DNA from: Pelagibacterium luteolum
GTDB taxonomy: Bacteria; Pseudomonadota; Alphaproteobacteria; Rhizobiales; Devosiaceae
Direction of reading: 5' to 3'
Assembly: GCF_900100665.1 (NCBI RefSeq)
Contig: NZ_FNCS01000007.1
Coordinates: forward strand, 1-64,000
Length of the DNA stretch: 64,000 bases
Shown one piece after another: positions 27,395-35,923 of this stretch. The notes under the pieces are model-generated. The model saw only the letters and a list, made by a program, of their open reading frames with translations, was not told the origin of the DNA and made no database searches. Both the position numbers and the translations under genes were made by a program. How positions within the stretch are numbered: the first letter of the stretch is position 1; every line of letters begins with the position of its first letter.

Positions 27395-28621
27395 CTATGT
27401 TTTTTCCAGATTGTTCGCGCCCAGCCATTGAGAGCAGAAGGGGCGGAAAGTCGAAACCATTGCATTGGCCGATGCCAGAAACCAAGCGCGGAGAACATCG
27501 TCCTCTTGGGCGACGCCGGGATAGCGAACACGCACACATCCTTGAAAGGGATTGGCCTTTTCAGCTTCTAAGTACATCGGCATTCCCAATTGCTCTTCGA
27601 GCGCCTCAGAGGCGTTCTGGATGGCTGCATACGCCGCCTCGCCCTCCTCTCCCCTTAGACGGAATAGGATGCCCGCTGAGCCGTCGCTGAGCTTATAGAC
27701 GGTCATGGAGTTGATTGGTGGCGGCATCGCCAACTTCACCCACCCCGCGCCGCCATGCCGAGGCTTGGGTTGGTCAGCGTGGTCGAACACCGCCTCGTCA
27801 ATGAAGCGCTGCCAGAAGGCTCTCTGCTGCTCCCAGAGCAGGCTACGCTCCGGGTCGCCTATGTCGCCCTCATCTTGGCCGGAGCCGTCCCCATCGGGCT
27901 CCAGGTGGATGGGATATCCATCCTGCGCAACAATGACCCGATGTTTGATGACCTCGGTGCGAAGGGGCACTGAGGGCACAACCATTGTCTTTCCGTCGGA
28001 CCCCTCCCAAAGCTGAAATTCCACCAGGGCGAGCTTCGACGATAACCCGCTGCTGTTGTTCAGGTGCGCCGCGATTGCATCAATGTCAGAGCGTATTCCG
28101 TCGCCTGCAATGACGAGGTTGAAATCGCCAGCTTTGAGAGAGTGCGTTACTCTGTCGACAAACAGTGCCTCGTCTAATTGAGGGAAGGCTTTTTGGGCAA
28201 TCTCGAACAAGGGGTTCGGGCCGGTTAACCCCAGGCTGCTCTTTAGCCTTGCATTTAGATCTGCGTATGACCAACGCCGGAGCAGTGAGGCATATTCCAG
28301 GATTTGTGCAACGACCTCGCGGCGCGCTTGGGGATTACGCCACAATTTACATTCAACCAGGACAAGCTTGCCCTCGGCGGTGACGCCAAAGATATCAAGG
28401 AACACGGTACCGCCCTCTTTTGGAAGGCTCAATTCTCGACAGACGGGCACGTATCCAGCACTGCCTGGAGAAATGTCTGCAATCGGCAGCAGTTCAGGGC
28501 GGACGAACAATAGTTCCTGTAGCCACTTCTCGTTGCGCCCAGTTTCTGTGGAGGCGAGGGAGGAGCGGTGCAACCATTCTCCTTGTTCAAAATCATCCTC
28601 GTTCAGCACCAACGACTGCAT
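27395..28621 (-). CDS. PD-(D/E)xK nuclease-like protein
   Basis: 408 aa from the ATG at 28621, which has a GGGGG ribosome site; the frame is open to a TTG at 28672. The N-terminal 120 residues show a canonical RecB-like nuclease core: Asp76 in FLDIFGV, Glu90-Cys-Lys92 in LVLVECKLW and Gln106-x3-Tyr110 in QILEYASLL. The remaining 290 residues are unknown, perhaps a sensor or DNA-recognition domain. It is divergent from an XRE regulator (114-bp gap) and probably leads the minus-strand operon with the M15-like and SEC-C genes. Confidence 0.65.
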   Translation of the reverse strand: MQSLVLNEDDFEQGEWLHRSSLASTETGRNEKWLQELLFVRPELLPIADISPGSAGYVPVCRELSLPKEGGTVFLDIFGVTAEGKLVLVECKLWRNPQARREVVAQILEYASLLRRWSYADLNARLKSSLGLTGPNPLFEIAQKAFPQLDEALFVDRVTHSLKAGDFNLVIAGDGIRSDIDAIAAHLNNSSGLSSKLALVEFQLWEGSDGKTMVVPSVPLRTEVIKHRVIVAQDGYPIHLEPDGDGSGQDEGDIGDPERSLLWEQQRAFWQRFIDEAVFDHADQPKPRHGGAGWVKLAMPPPINSMTVYKLSDGSAGILFRLRGEEGEAAYAAIQNASEALEEQLGMPMYLEAEKANPFQGCVRVRYPGVAQEDDVLRAWFLASANAMVSTFRPFCSQWLGANNLEKT

Positions 28622-28735
28622 ACCACCCCCAAAGCTGCCCAGTCCGCGAGTTCTGTAGTTGAACTCCGGCAAATACGAAAATTACGCATCTCGGCATCAT
28701 GGATAGTAATTCCACCCGGATCAAGGCTCCGGGTC

Positions 28736-29077
28736 ATGACAGATCAGCTTTCCCAACTCAAAAAGTCTATCGGAAGTCGTGTTCGCTTGGCGCGAAAGAT
28801 GGCTGACCTCACCCAAGAGGATTTGGGCGCCCAGGTCGGACGGTCGACCGAGGCAATCTCAAATATCGAGCGCGGTGTGAGCTTCCCGCCCATCGAGACC
28901 CTGGCAGCCATTGCCCGAGCGCTAAATGTCGAATTGGCTGGTTTCTTTCAGACCCGTGATGGGCAACGTTCACAGCGACGGACTGAGCTTGAAATCGAAA
29001 TTCAGCTCAAAGTTGCTGCGATGGAAGGTGACCGAGCAGAGTTGGCGTTAAAGCTCATTGACGCGCTGCGCGAATAG
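28736..29077 (+). CDS. XRE-family transcriptional regulator
   Basis: 113 aa from the ATG at 28736; the upstream in-frame extension overlaps the divergent gene and is not credible. Residues 10-65 are a Cro/CI HTH (RKMADLTQEDLGAQVGRSTE, AISNIERG), followed by a short helical tail (ALKLIDALRE) that could dimerise. By position it probably represses the divergent PD-(D/E)xK operon and itself. Confidence 0.8.
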   Translation: MTDQLSQLKKSIGSRVRLARKMADLTQEDLGAQVGRSTEAISNIERGVSFPPIETLAAIARALNVELAGFFQTRDGQRSQRRTELEIEIQLKVAAMEGDRAELALKLIDALRE

Positions 29078-29241
29078 CGAAAAACGGCATTTTAAACATC
29101 CCTATGGAGTGTGACATTTTTTGCCATCGCGACCGATGAAGTCCAGCGGCCTGTAAAGCAATTTGTTGCCCAGTCGACAACCGGTCTGAAAACTCTACCC
29201 GTATCATTCATAGGCTCATGCCCCCAGTGAGCTGAGCAAAA

Positions 29242-29394
29242 ATGCTTGCAGAACTAGTTCGCCAGGCGTCCGCTTCAGTGGAGTGCCGGGTAGTCTCCTC
29301 TGATCGCCAACATATCGATGTCATGCTTTCTGGAAATTTCTTGCTTCTAGAGGGGATGGATGAACGCGCAAGGACGAAGTCCGAAGCGAGTTAA
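29242..29394 (+). CDS. Possible 50-aa protein
   Basis: A complete frame, starting MLAELVRQAS and ending TKSEAS, in an otherwise empty 434-bp interval (29078-29511). The ribosome site is weak and no family is recognised. Listed because nothing else explains the left part of the gap. Confidence 0.2.
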   Translation: MLAELVRQASASVECRVVSSDRQHIDVMLSGNFLLLEGMDERARTKSEAS

Positions 29395-29398
29395 GTAG

Positions 29399-29520
29399 TA
29401 ATAATAAATAGTGTTGTTTTATTCGTATTATTAAGGGGAGAGTATTTCATACGGAGCTGATCAAAATGCATACGGGCGCATTCAAAAAACACACAGAAAA
29501 AATATAGAAATTCATACTGG
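29399..29520. repeat. AT-rich repeat region at the end of the winged-helix gene
   Basis: TAATAATA (29399-29406) faces TATTATTA (29426-29433) as a perfect inverted repeat. It is followed by three CATAC(G/T)GG-type direct repeats at 29448, 29469 and 29513, spaced 21 and 44 bp, about two and four helical turns. It is the most A+T-rich stretch in the window. Iteron-like spacing beside a possible replication protein suggests an origin, but a promoter/operator array is equally possible. Confidence 0.35.
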
Positions 29521-30144
29521 AGTTTGTGTGTTTTCGAAGGTTACCTTGAAGAACCGCTGCACGATGAAGCACTCCAGTTCGCTGAGGCTTTCGCTAGCGA
29601 ACTCAACGCTGGGAAGCGCATTTGGCCACGGGACTTGGTTGCGGTCAAATATTGCCACAAGGCATTTTTGGCTAATCGGTGAGAATGCATGAACCTTGCG
29701 GGATGCTGTGTGCATTTCGTACCGGCTGATTGCACCCTGGTCCACAAGCGAGGTCAGCGCGCGTCTTACCGTCAACTTGTCTAAGCCGGTCCCAGAAAAA
29801 TATGGCACGCCGTAGCTGTCGAAATGCGGTTCAGTTCTGTCCATTGGATCACGCATTCCCCGGCTGAATACGTCCAATGGGATCACCTCAATCACTTTCC
29901 TCCACGCAAGTGTCCGAGCAGAGATTGCGGCCAAGACTGCGTATTGGCTCGCCTTCAGTTTGCCGAGTAGGTAGCGTTCCATTATCTGTTTGTGGATCGC
30001 TCTTAGGTCGGTCATTACTCGTTCGCTCGCGGCATTGGTTGCATCAATTTGTCGCCGCGTTACTAGGGGGCCGCCTGGCGGGTTTGGGAAGGGCATGGGT
30101 TGGCTCGCTCCAACGTTGGAAGACACGTCTGTTAAAGTTGGCAT
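29512..30144 (-). CDS. Winged-helix protein resembling phage replication/regulatory proteins
   Basis: 210 aa. The central region (about residues 60-165) has winged-helix order: LKASQYAVLAAISARTLAWR, then LDKLTVRRALTSLVDQGAIS and a wing ending VHAFSP. This is the layout of RepO-like phage replication initiators and plasmid replication regulators. The proline-rich N-terminus is unstructured. It starts 16 bp after alpA on the same strand, so it is part of the integrase operon. Replication or transcription role cannot be separated from sequence alone. Confidence 0.5.
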   Translation of the reverse strand: MPTLTDVSSNVGASQPMPFPNPPGGPLVTRRQIDATNAASERVMTDLRAIHKQIMERYLLGKLKASQYAVLAAISARTLAWRKVIEVIPLDVFSRGMRDPMDRTEPHFDSYGVPYFSGTGLDKLTVRRALTSLVDQGAISRYEMHTASRKVHAFSPISQKCLVAIFDRNQVPWPNALPSVEFASESLSELECFIVQRFFKVTFENTQTPV

Positions 30145-30160
30145 CCTAGGGACACCTGCT

Positions 30161-30418
30161 CTACCGGCGCTCCTTCTTCAAATCAGGAATTGACGAAGTT
30201 TCATTCGCCTCTAGCCAAGCTCGCAGTCTTTCGACGCTGTAAAGAATTCGCTTGCCAAGTCTGGTGAAAGGGGGGCCACGACGCTCCATGCGCCATTTAG
30301 CCAACGTCGTGCGATGAACGCCTATCTCTTCAGCAAGTTCTTCGGTTGTCAGAAAGCCATCGAGGATAGTAGGGCCAACCTTGCCGCTTCCTGCCTGCCG
30401 ATCTCTATCGCTTTTCAT
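30161..30418 (-). CDS. AlpA-type/excisionase helix-turn-helix protein
   Basis: 85 aa with an AAGGGA ribosome site. The core FLTTEELAEEIGVHRTTLAK followed by RRGPPFTRLGKRILYSVERL is the MerR-like HTH_17 domain of AlpA and excisionases. AlpA proteins of P4-like and phage-inducible islands activate int or excision; Xis proteins bend att DNA. Position between int and the winged-helix gene supports that job here. Confidence 0.8.
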   Translation of the reverse strand: MKSDRDRQAGSGKVGPTILDGFLTTEELAEEIGVHRTTLAKWRMERRGPPFTRLGKRILYSVERLRAWLEANETSSIPDLKKERR

Positions 30419-30505
30419 AGTATCCCTTTCTTGTCAGTGATTTTGTTCACCGATGGATAAGGGAACGATGGCGCAGGATAACTGAAAAAAACGCAGCAGA
30501 AATTT

Positions 30506-31030
30506 TCAGTCGTTTTGGCGACCACCCTTGGGCCTGCCGTTGCGAGCAATTGCCCGCTCCTCGATCCTCCTGTTGAACTCTAAGCCAGCGTCATCGTCTG
30601 CGGTCTGCGGATCAACGCGCATTTCCTCCTGCCGATATTGGTGATAGCGGCGGCGCCTATCGGGGTCGTGCAGTCCCTCTTCCTTAAGCGCTTGATCGAG
30701 GGGGATCGGTGCCTTCCCGGTGTGCCCGAGATGCTTATCAATCGCTCGCTTGTATAGGGCTTGGTCCTTGTCCTCGAATACGGGTCTGGCAGATGTCGAC
30801 CGGAGGCGCTTCCGTTCCAAGCGAGTTAGGCCTCTAATGAGTTCTGCATATTCCCGGCACGCTTCGAAGGCCCATTGGGGAATTACCTGATCCCCATCGA
30901 AAAAGCTGCTCTTGGGCCGGCCGATTGCTATTACGAGGTACCTGAGGTCGCCAGTCTTGCGGAAAAGCCGTTCGGCATCTAGATATGCGTTTGCATCTAG
31001 GCCTTCGGGGACTTGATCAGAGGGGGCGAT
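30506..31030 (-). CDS. Unknown protein coupled to integrase, probable ATC start
   Basis: The frame is uninterrupted from 31060 (stop at 31061-31063) to 30506 but contains no ATG or GTG; the only usual start is a TTG at 30820. A perfect AAGGAG (31038-31043) inside the end of int stands 7 nt before an ATC at 31028-31030, giving 174 aa and a 14-nt overlap with int. The part upstream of 30820 looks coding (AYLDAERLFRKTGDLRYLVI, PQWAFEACREYAELIRGL), so a TTG start giving 104 aa would cut a folded domain. The C-terminal half is charged and arginine-rich. Family unknown. Confidence 0.6.
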   Translation of the reverse strand: MAPSDQVPEGLDANAYLDAERLFRKTGDLRYLVIAIGRPKSSFFDGDQVIPQWAFEACREYAELIRGLTRLERKRLRSTSARPVFEDKDQALYKRAIDKHLGHTGKAPIPLDQALKEEGLHDPDRRRRYHQYRQEEMRVDPQTADDDAGLEFNRRIEERAIARNGRPKGGRQND

Positions 31031-32312
31031 CTGAATTCTCCTTAGACAAAATGTTTCCGATCAGCTCCGTCGCTGCGCGTTGTGGATCATCTGAGAGATG
31101 GGCATACCGTTGCGTGGTTTGGGCTTGGGTGTGACCGAGCAATGCGCCGATCAACGGCAGCGAAGCGCCACTGCTGACGAGCAGCGAGGCGTAAGTATGC
31201 CGTAGATCATGGATCCGAACTCCTTGAAGACCGGAAGGTAACGATAGCTCATGCGCTTTCGCAAAGGAGTGTAGCTCAGCCAAAGTCGGCTGCCGATCTA
31301 GCAACGTTCCTAATTGAGCTTCTAACTCGGGGAAGCCGACGACTGATCTCCAAATATGGATGGTACCAACGCTGACAAGGTTGTCCCATGTTTTTCTCAC
31401 GTCTTGAAGCGGACCCACTTTGGTGGGCGACGGGAAGACAAAACGGGTTGAGAGCATTTTTGCCTGGACCGATTTCAGGAGGGCGATGGCGGCTCCCGAA
31501 AGCGGCACCTTGTGTACCTTACGCTGTTTTGTGTGGTGAGATGGCTTGATCCATACTTCAGCACCAAAATCGATGTTGGCCCACTCCGCTTTCAAAGCCT
31601 CACTTTTGCGGGCGCCTGTCAACATGATCAGTCGAATAGCATCCAAGCTCGTCGATGGTCCGTGAGCATTCATGGCCCAAGCAAGGCTCGCGAGCTCTGC
31701 TTTGCCAAGATATCGATCACGCGGTTGTTCTGGATTTTTCCTGACGCCCACAGCAGGGTTTTTCTCTAGCCAGCCCCATCGCACCGCGAGATTTAACGCC
31801 TTTCTCAGCACCTCGATCACCCGATTGGCCCTCACCGGTCTGTCGCGCGTTATTTCGCGGTGAAGAGCATCCACATCAGCTGCAGTGAGGTCTTTTACTT
31901 TCACTTGGCTGAGCCGGGGCAGGATTAATCCCTGCCACATAGACTTGTCGTCCGCTGCCGAGCGTTGTGCCTTGGTTGGCAAGTGCTCGATGCAATAGCG
32001 GTCAAAAAGATCTTTGACAGTGGGCGCTGACTTTTCAGCGTTGCGTAGCGAGAGCGGATCACTGCCGAGATCAATCTGCCTTTTCAAATGCGCAGCCTGC
32101 TCTCGGGCTCGCGCGACAGACCATTCCGGATATGACCCAATGGTAAGGCGCCGCTCTCGCTTTCCAGCACGATAGTTTAAGATGAAAGCCTTGCTGCCGT
32201 GAGCGGTGACGCGGCAACCAAATCCTTTCAACTCGCCACAGTAAGTGATCTTATTGCCGCTTGGGGGAAACGGGAGGGAACGCACGATCTTGTCCGTCAG
32301 CTTTTCGCTCAT
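31017..32312 (-). CDS. int: Tyrosine-type site-specific integrase
   Basis: 431 aa from the ATG at 32312; the frame continues to a GTG at 32387 that would add 25 unlikely residues. It has an N-terminal arm-binding domain (DUF4102-like, starting KLTDKIVRSLPFP), a core-binding domain and a catalytic domain with Arg in LTGARKSEAL, the HxxR box HDLRHTYAS and the nucleophile Tyr in LGHTQAQTTQRYAHL. An insertion of about 55 residues precedes the HxxR box. It recombines the 53-bp tRNA site and lies 150 bp from attR, the usual place. Confidence 0.95.
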   Translation of the reverse strand: MSEKLTDKIVRSLPFPPSGNKITYCGELKGFGCRVTAHGSKAFILNYRAGKRERRLTIGSYPEWSVARAREQAAHLKRQIDLGSDPLSLRNAEKSAPTVKDLFDRYCIEHLPTKAQRSAADDKSMWQGLILPRLSQVKVKDLTAADVDALHREITRDRPVRANRVIEVLRKALNLAVRWGWLEKNPAVGVRKNPEQPRDRYLGKAELASLAWAMNAHGPSTSLDAIRLIMLTGARKSEALKAEWANIDFGAEVWIKPSHHTKQRKVHKVPLSGAAIALLKSVQAKMLSTRFVFPSPTKVGPLQDVRKTWDNLVSVGTIHIWRSVVGFPELEAQLGTLLDRQPTLAELHSFAKAHELSLPSGLQGVRIHDLRHTYASLLVSSGASLPLIGALLGHTQAQTTQRYAHLSDDPQRAATELIGNILSKENSDRPL

Positions 32313-32315
32313 ATC

Positions 32316-32337
32316 GTGTCCGCACTGTGTCCGCAAT
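32316..32337 (+). repeat. Candidate integrase arm-type site, right
   Basis: The copy of the 22-bp double GTGTCCG element found at 13988-14009, differing at two positions and in the same orientation. It overlaps the region just upstream of the int ATG, so integrase binding here could also repress int. Confidence 0.5.
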
Positions 32338-32463
32338 CTAGTCACTATAGCGTGCGATACATCGGTATTCAACGCAACGTAGTCCACGCTAAATTTAACA
32401 TGAAAAACAATGCGTTTCGCCTATATACTCAGCAATGCTAGGGTTTTCGTGAACTTGCTGAAC

Positions 32464-32516
<53 letters not shown>

Positions 32517-32520
32517 CACA

Positions 32521-32549
32521 AAAAAGCCCGCCGTTATGGCGGGCTTTTT
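32521..32549. terminator. Original tRNA-fMet terminator, now orphaned
   Basis: AAAAAGCCCGCC (32521-32532) and GGCGGGCTTTTT (32538-32549) form a perfect 12-bp stem around GTTAT with A and T tails on either side, so it works in both directions. It now serves the DUF2147 gene on the minus strand and isolates the island from it. Confidence 0.85.
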
Positions 32550-32554
32550 GCGTT

Positions 32555-32959
32555 CTAGACGTCGGAATAGCGATTGAGCGTGTAGGTCCGGCAGACGACG
32601 ATGAAGGCGCAGCCTTCGAGTTCGATCGTGTCGTCGGAAACCTGCGTGATGGTCCCATTTGCCGACTGGCCCCAGAGGGACAACCGGCCGTTCCAGCTGT
32701 TTTCACCCGTCGGCTCGGCGTGGTCGATGATCGTCGAGTTCATGTATTGCAGGTTCTCCTCGCTCTGGGCGCTCTCGGCGAGCCAGACAAGCGTGCCGCA
32801 GAGCGATTGACCATCATCTCCGCATAGCTCGACCTGATAGCGCGAATCCCGGGAATCGATCTCCCAAATGCCTTCGGGCGAGGCGAGGTCCTGAGCCAGC
32901 GCCGGCGGGACCATCACGAGCGCGGCAGAAATCGTGGCGAGAAGAGGTTTGAAACGCAT
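32555..32959 (-). CDS. DUF2147-like secreted protein
   Basis: 134 aa from the ATG at 32959; the longer frame lacks coding character. A Sec signal peptide ends in ALAQ (about residue 23). The mature part has the pattern EGIWEIDSRDSRYQVELCG...LCGTLVWL typical of DUF2147, small periplasmic beta-barrel proteins of unknown function. Two cysteine pairs could form disulfides. It lies 53 bp downstream of the amino-acid transporter ATPase gene on the same strand. Confidence 0.8.
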   Translation of the reverse strand: MRFKPLLATISAALVMVPPALAQDLASPEGIWEIDSRDSRYQVELCGDDGQSLCGTLVWLAESAQSEENLQYMNSTIIDHAEPTGENSWNGRLSLWGQSANGTITQVSDDTIELEGCAFIVVCRTYTLNRYSDV

Positions 32960-33012
32960 GGCAATCTCCGACGGTTGGGTGCCAAACGTCGGACCCATGC
33001 CGCGGTTCCCCT

Positions 33013-33762
33013 TTAGAGCCGTCCCGCCTCGATGATGCGTTGCAGAAACTTCTGCGTGCGCGGGTGTTGCGGCGCAGAAAACAGTGCCTCGGGCCTGGCT
33101 TCTTCCATGATCCGCCCATCGGCCAGAAAGCACACCCGGTCCGCCACATCGCGCGCAAAGCCCATTTCATGGGTGACGATGATCATCGTCATACCCTCGG
33201 TCTTCAGTCGCCTGATGATGGCCAGCACTTCGCCGACGAGTTCAGGGTCAAGCGCTGCTGTCACCTCGTCGAGCAGCAGCACTTCCGGGCGCGTCGCCAG
33301 GGCCCGGACGATCGCCACCCGCTGCTGCTGGCCGCCGGACAATTGCTCGGGATAAGCGTTTTCGAATTCGGCCATGCCGAAGGCCGCGAGCAATTCCCGC
33401 GCGGTGGCAAGCGCCTCTTGCTTTGCGGTCTTGTGGACCTTGAGCGGTGCCAGCGTAATGTTCTGGATCACGCTGAGATGGGGAAAGAGATTATACGCCT
33501 GAAAGACGATCCCCACGCGACGATAGAGTCCGTTCCGGCCCCAGATCGGGTCTTCGACCGAAACGCCATCGAGCGAAATGGTGCCATAATCGAACTCGCT
33601 CAGTAAATTGATGCAGCGCAACAGCGTCGACTTGCCCGACCCCGAGGCGCCGATAAGGCATACAACCTCATGGGGCGCGACAGCCAGATTGACGTCGTCG
33701 AGCACCAGTACCTCACCGTAATATTTGGTGAGACCTTCGATCGAAATACGTGGTGTGGTCAC
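33013..33762 (-). CDS. Polar amino-acid ABC transporter ATP-binding protein
   Basis: 249 aa with a GTG start at 33762 that overlaps the permease stop (GTGA). Walker A GASGSGKST, signature LSGGQQQRVAIVRAL, Walker B VLLLDEVTAALD and switch VTHEMGFA match the GlnQ/HisP group of polar amino-acid importers. The open frame runs upstream to 34464, but that part is antisense-like shadow over the permease gene. Confidence 0.92.
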   Translation of the reverse strand: MTTPRISIEGLTKYYGEVLVLDDVNLAVAPHEVVCLIGASGSGKSTLLRCINLLSEFDYGTISLDGVSVEDPIWGRNGLYRRVGIVFQAYNLFPHLSVIQNITLAPLKVHKTAKQEALATARELLAAFGMAEFENAYPEQLSGGQQQRVAIVRALATRPEVLLLDEVTAALDPELVGEVLAIIRRLKTEGMTMIIVTHEMGFARDVADRVCFLADGRIMEEARPEALFSAPQHPRTQKFLQRIIEAGRL

Positions 33763-34655
33763 AAGGCCCCCATGAGGCGTCGCTGGCGATCCTTCTTGGC
33801 GATGTAATCGGTCAGCCGCGCCATGGGAATGGTGGCCACCAGAAACAGCAATGCCGCCGCGATCAGCGAAGAATAATTGAAGGTCATGCCCGTATAGATC
33901 TGCGCTTCGCGCACGGCATCGCGCACCCCGATCACGGAAAGCAGCGCCACGTCCTTTTGCAGCGCTACGGCGAGGTTGAGGTGGACGGGTATGACGTTGC
34001 GGATCGCCTGGGGCAAAATCGCATAGAGCATGGCCTGCCACTGGCTCAGGCCCAAGGCCTTGGCCGCGGCCCGCTGGCCGTCGTGAACGGCCTCGATCCC
34101 CGAGCGGTAGATTTCCGAGGTATAGGCTGAATAGGACAACACCATCGCGGTTGCGCCCCAGAACAGCGCCGAATTGGGCAGTCCGGGCAGGTTGAGCGCC
34201 GGGATGCCGAACCCGAAGATCAGCACCAGCAACAGCACCGGCAGGCCGCGGAAGAGGTCGACATAGAGGACCACGAACACGCGCAGTGGCGCAAACCACG
34301 GTCCTGTCAGGGAGCGCATCAGCGCCAGCACCAATCCCCACACCATGATCGAAAACAGGCACACGGCCCAGACCTGTACGTTGATCCAGAACCCGCGCAG
34401 TACATTGGGAAAAGCGGTGGCCATCGCACCGAGATCGAAGAACTGGCGCGCGATGCGCGGCCATTGCTCGGCCGAGGTTACCACCTGGGCTACAAGGCCA
34501 AAAACGATCAGCACCATGGCGATCGAAATCACCGAGGGCACGTAGCGCTCGGTGGCGGTCAGGGTTTTCTTGCGGGGCGGCGGCGGTGTACGCCGCGAAC
34601 CCATGTCAGGGTCCGCGGCAGTCGTTTTAGTCTCCGGCACGGTGCCAGTAGTCAT
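33759..34655 (-). CDS. Polar amino-acid ABC transporter permease
   Basis: 298 aa with five or so membrane helices and the EAA-type loop (GQRAAAKALGLSQWQAMLYA, ILPQAIRNV). A 40-residue cytoplasmic N-terminus rich in proline and basic residues precedes the first helix. It is the only permease gene in the cluster, so it probably forms a homodimer. The start overlaps the binding-protein stop by 4 bp. Confidence 0.9.
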   Translation of the reverse strand: MTTGTVPETKTTAADPDMGSRRTPPPPRKKTLTATERYVPSVISIAMVLIVFGLVAQVVTSAEQWPRIARQFFDLGAMATAFPNVLRGFWINVQVWAVCLFSIMVWGLVLALMRSLTGPWFAPLRVFVVLYVDLFRGLPVLLLVLIFGFGIPALNLPGLPNSALFWGATAMVLSYSAYTSEIYRSGIEAVHDGQRAAAKALGLSQWQAMLYAILPQAIRNVIPVHLNLAVALQKDVALLSVIGVRDAVREAQIYTGMTFNYSSLIAAALLFLVATIPMARLTDYIAKKDRQRRLMGAL

Positions 34656-35488
34656 TCAGAGATGACCGGCAGATCGGGATCGGCGATCAGATATTCGGCA
34701 ACCAGCGCATCGATCGTGCCATCGGCCTCGAGCGCACCGATCGCTTCGTTGACCCAGCCGACGATTTCGTTGCCCTGTTCAAAGATTAGGCCGTGGCCGA
34801 GGTCGTTTTCATCCTTGGGCAGGATGGCAGTGATCGCAGCGTCGGGCACCTGAACTGCCGTCACGAACAGCGCGGTGGGGAGCGCTACGACGGTGGCGTC
34901 GATCTGGCCGCCCTGCAGCGCCTGGAACACGCCGACCTGATCGTCGTAAACCGCAGCGTCGTCGATGCCCAGGATGTCCTGGAGATAGGTCAGATCGGTG
35001 GTTCCGACCGCAACGCCCCAATTGGCCTCGCGCAATTCGTCAAAACTCGTGGCGCTGGCGACGCTGCTGTCGGGCAGGGCGACGACGGCCTTTTCAGGCT
35101 GGTAGTAAACATCCGAGAAGGTCGCGATCTCGGAGCGGGCTTCGGTGACCGAAATCTGCTGGATACCGAAATCATAGTCCTTGGCGCCCGGTGCGATCGC
35201 CTGATCGAAGGTCTCGCGCACCCAGACCACGTCTTCGGGTGCAAAGCCCATCTGTTCGGCGATGGCATAGACCAGCGCGCTTTCAAACCCTTCGCCATTG
35301 GCGGGATCATTGTCCATCATCCAGGGCGGATAGACCGGATCGGATGTCGCGACGGTCAACTGGCCCGGAGTGAACAGGCGCGGGTCGTCGGTGGTGCCCT
35401 CCTGGGCAATGGCGGCGGTCGCCAAAAGGCTCCCTGCCAAAGTTGCAACCAAAGCGAGCCGCCCCGTATTGAGCAAAGTGCCAGACAT
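34652..35488 (-). CDS. Periplasmic amino-acid-binding protein
   Basis: 278 aa from the ATG at 35488, preceded by GGAGG; an ATG 15 bp upstream overlaps that ribosome site. The signal peptide ends at AIAQ. The mature start VATSDPVYPPWMMDN and later FSDVYYQPEKAVV follow solute-binding family 3. The ligand is probably a polar amino acid. First gene of a three-gene transporter operon read toward DUF2147. Confidence 0.88.
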   Translation of the reverse strand: MSGTLLNTGRLALVATLAGSLLATAAIAQEGTTDDPRLFTPGQLTVATSDPVYPPWMMDNDPANGEGFESALVYAIAEQMGFAPEDVVWVRETFDQAIAPGAKDYDFGIQQISVTEARSEIATFSDVYYQPEKAVVALPDSSVASATSFDELREANWGVAVGTTDLTYLQDILGIDDAAVYDDQVGVFQALQGGQIDATVVALPTALFVTAVQVPDAAITAILPKDENDLGHGLIFEQGNEIVGWVNEAIGALEADGTIDALVAEYLIADPDLPVISE

Positions 35489-35599
35489 GTTCTCAGCCTC
35501 CATCGGCAGGACAGTTTTCGGAAATGACGCGCGATATTATCGGCTATGGGCCTGCTGGCAAGAACTCTGGTGCCCAAGCCTTGATAAGAAAGGGAAAAT

Positions 35600-35923
35600 A
35601 TGACCAATGCGATCGTGGTGACGACCACAACGTCCTCCAAAGACGAGGCGAGATCCATTGCCGAGGCCGTGTTGACGGAGCGGCTGGCGGCATGCGTCCA
35701 AATGCATCCGGTCACGAGCCACTTTCACTGGAACGGCGCGCTGCACAGCGAAGATGAAATCATGCTCACTTTCAAGAGTCGCCTCGACCTCTATTCCAGG
35801 CTCGAAGCCGCCATCGTAAAGCATCACAGCTATGAGGTGCCCGAGATCGTCGCGACGCCCATCGAGATGGGTCATCCGGCCTATCTTGACTGGATCGATA
35901 CCGAGACTGGCGCCGAGGGATAA
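35600..35923 (+). CDS. cutA: Divalent-cation tolerance protein CutA
   Basis: 107 aa, the usual length of this trimeric ferredoxin-like protein. The signature near the C-terminus, YEVPEIVATPIEMGHPAYLD, is clear, and the N-terminal VVTTTTSSKDEARSIAEAVL fits. Linked to copper tolerance and signalling in other bacteria; biochemical role still debated. Divergent from the amino-acid transporter. Confidence 0.92.
   Translation: MTNAIVVTTTTSSKDEARSIAEAVLTERLAACVQMHPVTSHFHWNGALHSEDEIMLTFKSRLDLYSRLEAAIVKHHSYEVPEIVATPIEMGHPAYLDWIDTETGAEG

Noticed and set aside
33763-34464. N-terminal extension of the amino-acid transporter ATPase frame
   Set aside because: It overlaps the permease gene in another frame and is arginine/proline rich; the GTG at 33762 overlapping the permease stop is the natural start.
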